Position numbers and translations under genes: made by a program
The notes under the pieces: generated by a model
What the model was told of the DNA's origin: nothing
The model's database searches: none
Seen by the model: only the letters and a program-made list of their open reading frames with translations
Source of the DNA: Phanerochaete sordida
Lineage: Eukaryota; Basidiomycota; Agaricomycetes; Polyporales; Phanerochaetaceae
Direction: 5' to 3'
Length of the DNA: 64,000 nt
Assembly: GCA_019973155.2 (NCBI GenBank)
Contig: BPQB01000050.1
Coordinates: 62,001-126,000, forward strand
Part shown: positions 57,048 to 64,000 of the stretch, piece after piece
How the letters are laid out: the number at the start of each line of letters is the position of its first letter
Position numbering within the stretch: the first letter of the stretch is position 1

Positions 57048-57514
57048 TCACTGCTTCGAAGACTCCTCGGCGTGCTTCTTCTCAAGCTCAGCCTGTGAGA
57101 TAGAGTGTGTTCAGTCGGCAGCCCATACTCAGATATCAAGAAAGCAGCCTACCAGCTCAGCCTTCTTCGCCGCAATCTGTGAAAAGATAAATTCTGTTAG
57201 AAGCTACTGGGCACAGAGTGCGGGGCTAGTCACGTACCTGCTCCTTGAGCTTCTTCAGCTGCTCCTTCTCGTGCTCACGAGCGTACTGGTCTACACTATG
57301 GTCACTATACTGCTTGATTGAGGAGAATTACATATACACACCCTCGTGGGCCTTCTCCTTCTTGCTGCACGGGAGGACACTGCTTCAGCACACGCGACTA
57401 ATATCAGCGAACACCGTGTACGTACTTGAACTGGTTCTCCGCGTAGCCGCGCGTCGCGACGAGGGAGGCGCGGGGGATGCGGCGAGCAGAGATGGCGGTG
57501 AGACGGGCGAGCAT
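57048..57514 (-). CDS. INH1: mitochondrial F1F0-ATPase inhibitor (IF1)
   Basis: Matrix protein that binds the F1 sector and blocks ATP hydrolysis when membrane potential drops. The ATG at 57514 gives MLARLTAISARRIPRASLVA, a classic Arg-rich presequence, with TRGYAENQF around the probable cleavage zone. Small exons follow: KKEKAHE|, DQYAREHEKEQLKKLKEQ|, IAAKKAEL| and AELEKKHAEESSKQ; stop TGA at 57050-57048. The inhibitory motif Lys-x-x-Lys-Ala-x-Glu-Asp-x-Tyr matches IATP family members, followed by a charged coiled coil. About 76 residues, the usual size. Four introns, one nearly as long as the exons it separates. Divergent from ATP14 with 175 nt between the starts. Confidence 0.9.
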
Positions 57515-57689
57515 GGTGGACTGGAGATAACTCAGGAGGATGGCGGGAGGTTATATGCGTTCGAGGGAGAGCCAGGCCGCGCCCGCGCAGGGCGTCGGCT
57601 CGCGGACGGCGCTTGCCGCCGCCAAACCGAGGCCAACCGAGGCCAAAATACCCGTCACGGTCACAGTCACACGCTCATCCCTTCCGACC
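57515..57689. promoter_or_regulatory. bidirectional promoter between INH1 and ATP14
   Basis: 175 nt shared by two genes whose products act on the same ATP synthase. It has a direct ACCGAGGCCA repeat near 57626-57646 and CCCGTCACGG at 57651-57660. Confidence 0.6.
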
Positions 57690-58232
57690 ATGTCCTCGTC
57701 GCTCCTCAGGCAGGCCGCCCGCGCCGTACGTCCGCTACTTCTGCGTCGTCGACGACGAGCTCACGAGCAGCGAACACACAGACACGCGCCGCGTCGCGCT
57801 CTTGCGCTTTCTCCACCTCCTCCGTCGTCCGCAAGGGTACGCACGCCGCCCCTGCAGCACGAGCGCCGTCCTGACCGTTCCGAATCGTGTACCAGACCTC
57901 ATCCAGGACCTTTACATCAAGGAGCTCAAGGGCTACAAGCCCGCGCCCGCTGTGCGTAGCTTGCCATTCGTGCAAAGCGTGTGCTGATCCGTGTGCAGGC
58001 TAAGGACGCCCACGTCGGTGCTGTCAAGGCGTACTCGCTCCCGCCCAAGCCCCAGGCCCCCGCACTCCCTGCCGACCTCGCCTCCGAGCTCTCTGCCTAC
58101 GACGCTGCTGAGCCCACCAAGGCCGAGAGCTCGGCCGCGGCTGAGCCCGTTGCCGAGAGCAAGAACGAGGCCGAGGCGTTCCTCGAGCTCTGCGAGCGCG
58201 AGCCCAACCAGGACCACCACTCGCACCACTAA
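57690..58232 (+). CDS. ATP14: mitochondrial ATP synthase subunit h
   Basis: Subunit of the peripheral stalk of F1F0-ATP synthase, in the inner membrane. The ATG at 57690 gives MSSSLLRQAARA|; an intron joins to TRAASRSCAFSTSSVVRK, completing a presequence with a processing-type FSTSSVVRK. A second intron splits the Asp codon (AAG G|GTACGC...CAG|AC) and leads to DLIQDLYIKELKGYKPAPA|, then AKDAHVGAVKAYSLPPKPQA, the family core. The Ala/Glu-rich C-terminus ends QDHHSHH; stop TAA at 58230. 126 residues. Reading exon 2 in other frames gives Arg-rich nonsense, so the splice frame is well supported. Head to head with INH1. Confidence 0.92.
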
Positions 58233-58484
58233 TTCGGCCCGCCTGTATTAGATTGGAGCGCGCTTGCAAAATAACATGGATCTGCTAGAGCTCGTGCTGC
58301 CCAATCCCCTTTCGCCGTGCGCGCCCAGGTTCGCGTCGTGTACACATGTTTCAACGCCCAGCACAAAGTGTGCACTACTACGACTGAGCAACCGAAAAAC
58401 TCCAGTAATAATAACAAATGAGGCGGAACAAGGTAAGCAGACCGTTCACATAGTACTGTGCAAGACCCGGAGGTAAGGGTGAGG

Positions 58485-60058
58485 TCAGACAGGTACCGTC
58501 CAGAAGGACTTTGGAAAGTCGACGACAAAGTTACCCGCTGCGTCTCGGCGCACAGGGACACGAATTATGGGATTGTGGGTGAGGGGCCCGTCGTATCGTG
58601 CACGATTGTGCGCGCCGCCCCGCGCCCTCGCGAGCGCAGCACGAAGGAGGTGCTCCTTCTGGTCGTCCGTGTAGAGCTGGAAGTAGTCGAAGCGGTCCGC
58701 GACGCCGAGCACGACGGTCTCGCCGTCGACGGTGTACTCCGCGGGTAGCCGCAGGAGGAAGCCCAGATCTGTCGCCGTGCGGACGTGGCGGACGTCGAGC
58801 TTGCCTGCGTCTCTGAGCCGGCCGAGCAGCCCCGCGTCGACGACGGCGCTGATGAGCTGCTTGAACGCCGCGGTCTCCTCTGCCATGAACTTGATTTCGG
58901 CGCGCGGAACGTCATCGAGCTCGTGCAGGGTGTCTTCGAACGTCGCGTACAGCGTCTCCTCGAGCGGCTGCCGTCCGCCAGACGCGCCATACAAGAGGAC
59001 TTTCGTCGTCTGAATCTTGCCCAGCTGGACAGCAGGCAGTCGCGGCGCGACCACTTCGATGTGGACCGCCGTCAGATTGCTGTTTCTCCCGAACTCTGGA
59101 TCATCATCTTTGCTCAGCTCCTCTGCAATGACGACTCCCAGCTTGTGGCGCGACTCTGCGGCGGACAATGAGATGCGAAGTATTGCGGGCTAACAACAGA
59201 CATACCGGTAGCAGAGGATGCTCCGGCGTCACAGCTCATGCAGACTGTACGATGGGCAACGGGGGCGAGCAGGGACGCAGTACGTTGCACCACCTTCCAG
59301 TCGTCGAGCGCGAGACCGGCGCGGGCGTGCGGCTCGAGAATTGTAGTGCAAAGGTCGATCTGCGCTTGCAGGGTGCCGTCCTCGCACCCTGTGCACTCAA
59401 CCCAGCGAAAGGCCTGAGAGCGGCGCGCGAGGGGTCGCCGGTATGAAATTCGTGCAGGTCGGCGAAACGTGATGTTGCTGCAGCTGCACTGTCGGAGCGC
59501 TGGCAGAGAGTCGAGGAGGCTGAAGAGGTTATACTGTGAATTGAGGAGGAGGTTTGACACGGAGAGCCTACGAATGGGAGAGTAGTAGCTGGAAGGCAGC
59601 GAACGCGGCAAGGGAAAGGATCCATAGGAAGGATAGGAAAGGTATCGTGGACGCACGGTAGCATTGTCGATGTGGACTTTGTGGGCCAGATTCGCTGGGA
59701 AGCGTGTCCAGAGATCCGCAAGGTGGTGCAGCCAGGGACGTGCCTGAGGCCCCACGTACTGGATCGTCAACTGCTCGATGCACCCTGAGAGCACTATTTC
59801 CAGGCGGTGGGACGAATCAAGAAAAACCTTCAGCGTAGCAACGTCTTCGGCGGTGCTCAACGTTATGTGGCGGAAAAGCACAGGCACGATGGACCGAGCC
59901 CAGTGTCGGCATGTTAGACTGCATGCCGCGAGTCCACGTTTAGACACCTGACGGGGCCGTCTATTGTCACCTGCAATGCATGAGACGATGTGGTGAATCA
60001 GCTCAGGTGGTAGAATATCGCCCACTCCGCCGGCAGCTTGCTGCGCTTTACCAGCCAT
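58485..60058 (-). CDS. F-box-like protein with LRR-type body, unknown target
   Basis: Two exons. The ATG at 60058 gives MAGKAQQAAGG, then an F-box-like segment DILPPELIHHIVSCIAGD and LAACSLTCRHWARSIVPVLF, FRHITL, typical of agaricomycete F-box-like proteins that may bring targets to an SCF ubiquitin ligase. The middle holds scattered Leu-rich segments (RRLSVSNLLLNSQYNLFSLL). An intron (ACC G|GTATGT...CGCAG|AG) joins to SRHKLGVVIAEELSKDDDPE and a long C-terminal half (VLLYGASGGRQPLEETLYAT, FLLRLPAEYTVDGETVVLGV) ending FWTVPV at 58485. About 500 residues. An upstream in-frame ATG at 60187 exists but precedes a poor leader. No specific function is claimed. Confidence 0.75.
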
Positions 60059-60313
60059 GATTTCGATACCAGGGCAGTGGAGGCCGCGAATGCAAGGAGC
60101 CCGAGGACCTCTGCGGGCACATAAACAGAGATGGCCTCCTCTGCTATGATGAGTCAGTATATTGATTTCTCCTAGAAGAATCCGCATGCCTTGCGTGATG
60201 ACGGTGAGCAGACAGTGGGGGAGGCCGCCGAACGCAGGCTGCAGAGTCTCCAGAGTGGACCGGCGTACGGTGCCTGTGTCGGTGATAGGTAATAATATGT
60301 TTCCAACAATATC
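60059..60313. other. intergenic before tRNA-Lys
   Basis: Short upstream region of the F-box-like gene, and 5' flank of the tRNA. No gene. Confidence 0.4.
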
Positions 60314-60418
60314 GCCCGCCTAGCTCAATCGGATAGAGCGTCAGACTCTTAGAGCGCGGGTGAAAACACGCAATCGAGTGTTATCTGAAGGCTGCGAGTT
60401 CGACCCTCGCGGTGGGCT
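60314..60418 (+). tRNA. tRNA-Lys(CTT) with 31-nt intron, copy 2
   Basis: Base for base the same as 32533-32637, including the intron after position 37. Identity continues about 4 nt upstream (ATATC before the gene) and about 14 nt downstream, including the T5 terminator, then stops. Same strand, 27,781 nt apart. Confidence 0.95.
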
Positions 60419-60556
60419 AGTGTTTTTGCTCTTTCTCCCCTTCAATCACTTCCCGCCACTCTCGAGCTTCATTTTACTAGGCTTTCAGATATCCATACCG
60501 TCCTCAGTCCTAACTACTTGCTATACTGTGGTCTCCACTTCATAACACGATCTATG

Positions 60557-61240
60557 TCATGCAATTACTGGTGAGCAGCAAACTGTGAGGTGAATGGAAG
60601 TGGCACTCACTGCATCCAGCGCAGTCCGTACGGCCTCCTCCACTTTCCCTCGCATCTCTGCATCCGTTACTGCATTCCAATCCTTCCAGTCCGTGGTTCT
60701 TTGCGTCATCAACACTCTGGGTATCGCGGTACGCTGAAGTAATGCTCCCCAGATACCTGTCTGCATCGAGGTGACTCCCTGTGCCTCGAGCCATGCAAAC
60801 TGGCCAGCGTCGTCCGGTGGGAAAAGTCCAGCTACGTTCATGGATGAAGCATAGAGATGTTTTCGCCAGATCTCGCAGATCGCGGCCTGACAGCTGTGGT
60901 GATACTTCAGCAGACGGTAGTACTGCGCTACGGGGAGTGTTTCCAATCCGGCGCAATACATGTCGCGAAGGTTGGAGAATGCAAGGTAGCGAGCAGCGGC
61001 CTGCGCAATATGTCTGGAAGGTCGAGCGCGACGGCCACGCAGTACACGCGCAGCGGGGCTTCTGGAAGAAGCTGGCGCAGGCGTGACTGGTAAGTGACTC
61101 GCTCGGGTGACGAAAGTGAAGCCTCAGCGTAGCGCGGCTTTATATGTGCGCAGGGCGATCTCGTCCTCAAAGGACTCCAGGCTCCAGTCCGAGATCGCGT
61201 CTCCTTCGAAAGGGGGATAAAGTACGCGCAGGAGGAGTAA
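60557..61240 (-). pseudogene. decayed BTB-family paralogue (C-terminal part)
   Basis: The minus strand gives pieces of the double-BTB family in at least three phases: LYPPFEGDAISDWSLESF and EIALRTYKAALR, then in another frame YQSRLRQLLPEAPLRVYCVA and VALDLPDI, then one base out of phase the equivalent of AQAAARYLAFSNLRDMYCAG, LETLPVAQYYRLLKYHHSCQ and AAICEIWRKHL. The matching stretches in the tandem genes are LLPQAPLDVYCIA, LAFSNLRDMY and LLEYHHACQ. The N-terminal BTB units were not found. The end still has a GTGAGT near the place of the conserved 3' intron. At least two frameshifts, so a relic. A missed intron could explain one shift but not both. Confidence 0.75.
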
Positions 61241-61643
61241 AAGAGTGTAGCTATCATCGCGCATCTAAATGACACAGATGGTGGCAAGAATACTGAGGAA
61301 GAGCTTGTATAGTATCCAACGTATTCGAGTCCGGTCATGAAGGTGTCACATAGTACCCCACGGTATACTATAGTAACACACGAGTATTGCGCTGCTTGTA
61401 GTACACGCGATATACGCACCGTATGGATCATCGGAGAAATCCTGAACCTGTGGAGTGTATAGTCAGTACCAGTTGCATAGCAAACGTGCGTAAGCACCGA
61501 CGCCGTCTTCCATGACGTTTGCTCTGCGCGACATGACGAAGTACCTTGCACATATTCAGCCGCAGTAGGGGTGCTTCAGTCTGGGACCAAGATCATCATA
61601 CCTATCCGGTAGGACTGGCGACGAATTTTGCGTTCGATTAGGG
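61241..61643. other. intergenic
   Basis: AT-richer stretch upstream of the BTB relic. It could be eroded N-terminal BTB sequence, but no motif is legible. Confidence 0.35.
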
Positions 61644-62207
61644 TCATGGTATTGGTTGTATGGGGGAAACAAAGCTCGAGGTGGATGCTGTTGCGGTCGC
61701 AGGAAAATTGTTGGGAGCGTCGGGAAATGATGAAGTCTCAGAGTCGGAGCTTGACGATGGTTGTGCTGCGGTCGAAGTAGGGTTCATGCCAGAGCCATCG
61801 GTGGCACCGTTGTTCGGTACGGAAGAGGGCCCAGGACCAGAACGACTGTCACTTGACGCGCTTGTATCCGCCGGATCGCTGTGGCTATGATGGACAGAAC
61901 TACCAACTGCACCCCCGACGACGGCAGCGACCGCAGCGACCGCAAAGATAATAGCGCAGATGACGAACTTGCGCGTGCGCCACCAAGGCAGGCGTCGTGG
62001 CGCATTGGGCTCTGAATCGTTGGCGACCTCTTCCTTGGTCACGAGCGATGCGCCTTCAGCGACCGCATTGGTCGGTATCAGGTGAGGGGAAGTGTTCGCC
62101 TGGCATCGTTCGTAGGGGTCAGATAGTGCATCCCGAGAAATTGGATTTATGACTGACTGGCGTGAAGTCCTCGGGTATGGCAGGTGCGATATTGAGGAGG
62201 CGGACAT
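61644..62207 (-). CDS. single-pass membrane protein with Ser/Thr-rich tail
   Basis: One uninterrupted exon of 187 residues. The ATG at 62207 gives MSASSISHLPYPRTSRQSVI. A polar N-terminal half carries NAPRRLPWWRTRK, a Trp/Arg-rich juxtamembrane patch, followed by one membrane helix FVICAIIFAVAAVAAVVGGA. The C-terminal third is Ser/Pro/Thr-rich (SDSRSGPGPSSVPNN, SSSSDSETSSFPD) and likely O-glycosylated outside the membrane, ending SPIQPIP. No signal peptide, so the N-terminus is probably cytosolic (type II by the positive patch, or type III). TATA box 88 nt upstream. Shape resembles fungal wall-sensor-like proteins, but no family was recognised. Confidence 0.7.
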   Translation of the reverse strand: MSASSISHLPYPRTSRQSVINPISRDALSDPYERCQANTSPHLIPTNAVAEGASLVTKEEVANDSEPNAPRRLPWWRTRKFVICAIIFAVAAVAAVVGGAVGSSVHHSHSDPADTSASSDSRSGPGPSSVPNNGATDGSGMNPTSTAAQPSSSSDSETSSFPDAPNNFPATATASTSSFVSPIQPIP

Positions 62208-62294
62208 CGTAGTCGGGCATGGCGGTCGTAACGTGAAGAGGTTGCGGGTGGATTGCAGGGCTCAGTCCGCGTTTCCTATACGAAGGAACATGTG

Positions 62295-62300
62295 TATATA
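62295..62300 (-). promoter_or_regulatory. TATA box of the Ser-rich membrane protein gene
   Basis: TATATA about 88 nt upstream of the ATG at 62207. Confidence 0.55.
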
Positions 62301-63720
62301 AGCTTTGACGGTCTCATCATATGTAGGTAGCATGTGACGATTAGAAAGCGACATGGTAACTTAGGAGCTAGCCATGATGAACGCACAGAAGCGAACAAAG
62401 CCGTCTTGAACTTTGGTGTACCTGGATTGCCTACTACCGATTGAGGCTACTAGACGTCGTCCCAGAAACCGCAGCGCGAGCTTAGTCCAACGGCCTTGCA
62501 CCCTAGACGGTTTTTGACCACAGTGAGTTCAGTAGCCTAGCACACATGGTGCCGGTAGTCGGCGCGCAGATCATCACAAAGACGAGCCCGAATTGACCGC
62601 AATTTGTGGTATCGATTCCTGCGGGCAGAGCGTGAAAACGTGCACAGATGGCGGCAGATTCATGTGCGCAAGGCGAAGTAGCTGCGCTGCCAAGCTAGGT
62701 TAAAGTCGCTGATGGCTCTGGCCGAATCTTCACGGTAGCGCGAAGAACCTACTGAACACCATCGTAATCTGGTAAGACAGCAAAGATCACGCAGTGAAGG
62801 GGCTGACTTGGAAGCGTAATTGTTCTATAGTTCCCTCGTTGCAGAGCTCTGCGGTGAGCGGCCCCGTTGATCACTATCGGCATCTTTACACTGAGGTAAG
62901 ATCGTAGTCTGTTGATCGCATGCTATAACATACTGGACATGGAGAAAGGCAAGATCGCAGTGCGCCGTGACTAAAATGCTGGGCACAAGCCACCTGGCTT
63001 CCCTGGCTCCGAAGCAACCTGCAGGCAGCAAGCTGTGGGCCGATGAGCGCTGCGAACTGTCAAACAGATGACGAAGCCCTGTGCAGCAGCACGGTCAGAC
63101 AAATGCATCGCAACACAAACAAGGTTCGACAGCGCACCTGCCGTCACATCCCTAAATACACAGCCAGATACCCACGCCTGGCACAAGCCTCTCCGGCCTG
63201 AGCGAGGCTCTCACGCCGCATCGCGCTGCAGAAGACGTCCATGCCTCGGCGAACAAGGCTCGCAGCCGAGAACGGGCGTACGCCCGCGCCGTACTCGGCG
63301 CATTGTGCGGTAAAAGCCCTTATCCGGCGCTGGACAGGGCTGTTGAATGTGGAGGACCGGGCGCCTCGAGGTCCACGGAGCAGCGGTCAGCACGTGCCTG
63401 AGACAGAGGACACGCTCTTCGCCAAGCTCGGGATGCGGTGCTAGAGGGCAGTGGCTGCCCCCGCTCCCACAGCGTGCGCGATGCGGCTCACCAATCGATC
63501 GCCAGTCTTCCATGCCGGCTGATCACTATGCAGGGTGTCCTCGAATGGCACCCACAACAATGCCGAGACGACGATAGTTGCAACAGAGGTAATACAGCCA
63601 GAAGATAAGATATCTGTGAAAAGTCCTGCAAACCGACTTCGTACGAGGTCAGTCAAAGGGTCGTCAGAGAGCGGACCAATGGGCTACGCACGACATGAGT
63701 TCGAATATAAGACCGTCCCC
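62301..63720. other. long intergenic region, no confident gene
   Basis: About 1.4 kb. Short frames near 62825-63656 lack motifs. Part may belong to the 3' UTR of the gene at 63721. Confidence 0.35.
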
Positions 63721-64000
63721 TTAGTTCCTCCCTCCAAAAATTCCTCCAGCAGGAACTGCTGGCTGAGCGAGGTCAGCTTGCTCTCCTGTCTCGCTATTGG
63801 TATTACTCGGAGCCGGTGGGCTAGCACTGGGTGAAGGGCCACCCGTGACCCCGGTCGCTGAGCCGGTGCCGTCGCCCGTCGGTGCGCCCGTAGATGGGTC
63901 CGTCGTTCCGCTCTGCGCCGCTACACCTTGGCTCGCCTGAGTTACGGACGACGTAGCAGAGGTATTTGGCGAGGTGCCTGGAGAAGTAGCAATTGGCGAT
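63721..64000 (-). CDS. Ser/Thr/Pro-rich protein, C-terminal exon (5' part outside window)
   Basis: An open frame enters from the right edge and stops TAA at 63723-63721. All 92 visible residues are low complexity: repeated Thr-Ser-Pro, Gly-Thr-Gly and Ser-Pro-Pro (SPGTSPNTSATSSVTQ, TDPSTGAPTGDGTGSATG), then PAVPAGGIFGGRN at the end. Composition is that of a mucin-like wall or surface protein tail. It lies on the same strand as the neighbouring Ser-rich membrane protein. Frame choice rests on the absence of stops and the biased composition. Confidence 0.5.
   Translation of the reverse strand, partial: SPIATSPGTSPNTSATSSVTQASQGVAAQSGTTDPSTGAPTGDGTGSATGVTGGPSPSASPPAPSNTNSETGEQADLAQPAVPAGGIFGGRN

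Noticed and set aside
57540..57959. Long plus-strand frames across the ATP14 start
   Set aside because: They read through ATP14 introns; the spliced frame gives the proper presequence and core.
58565..59013. Frames antisense to or in other phases of the F-box-like gene
   Set aside because: Ser/Arg-rich shadows of a GC-rich exon.
1..64000. Transposons, CRISPR arrays, viral genes
   Set aside because: No transposase, reverse transcriptase or integrase motif, no terminal repeats noticed, no regularly spaced repeats beyond the 15-nt tandem.

Overview
The window looks like nuclear DNA of a filamentous basidiomycete, probably a wood- or litter-decay agaricomycete. Genes are dense and split by many short GT-AG introns, mostly about 49-65 nt. 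The recognisable families are fungal: SUR7/PalI, Rpo41, Hem4, Ctp1, ATP synthase subunit h, BTB-pair proteins, and a seven-helix membrane family (DUF6534-like) that I know mainly from agaricomycetes. The tRNA genes carry introns. No bacterial operon, virus or intact transposon was seen. The assignment is inference from gene content; no species can be named.

Layout. (1) 1-24,239 is dominated by aldo-keto reductases (AKRs). Three belong to one subfamily, called A here (aryl-alcohol-dehydrogenase-like: 1-786 partial, 1426-3016, 6712-8386). Five belong to another, B (AKR7 / aflatoxin-aldehyde-reductase-like: 8780-10165, 11108-12540, 17842-19325, 19872-21318, 22803-24239). A PP2A-type phosphatase (4520-5754), an RNF216-like RBR ubiquitin ligase (13451-16891) and an intron-containing tRNA-Lys(TTT) sit between them. 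A sixth B copy lies alone at 55030-56510, making nine AKRs. (2) 24,568-30,604 is a tandem array of three double-BTB-domain genes sharing a short 3' intron; a frameshifted fourth copy lies at about 60.6-61.2 kb. (3) 30.7-42.3 kb is mostly housekeeping: an unknown membrane protein, tRNA-Lys(CTT), a small CsbD-like protein, histone H2A.Z, a PalI/SUR7 protein and mitochondrial RNA polymerase. (4) 42.6-49.5 kb holds two tandem cytochrome P450s and a seven-helix membrane protein. (5) 51.3-58.2 kb holds a 49-residue cysteine-containing protein and two divergent pairs of mitochondria-related genes: HEM4/CTP1 and INH1/ATP14. (6) 58.5 kb to the end holds an F-box-like protein, a second identical tRNA-Lys(CTT), the BTB relic and two Ser/Thr-rich proteins, one cut by the window edge.

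How the genes fit together. The AKRs probably reduce aldehydes or ketones with NADPH, and the P450s oxidise hydrophobic substrates, so the accessory half resembles an expanded detoxification or aromatic-metabolism repertoire. No PKS, NRPS or terpene-synthase core gene is present, so it should not be called a secondary-metabolite cluster. The most interesting features are the local expansion of two AKR subfamilies with differing introns, the BTB array with rearranged 5' leaders, the two compact divergent mitochondrial promoters, and a PP2A-family phosphatase with a GC-AG intron and a 12-nt last exon that would give a Tyr-Phe-Val end. All exon joins were read by eye from splice motifs and family motifs; no search was run.
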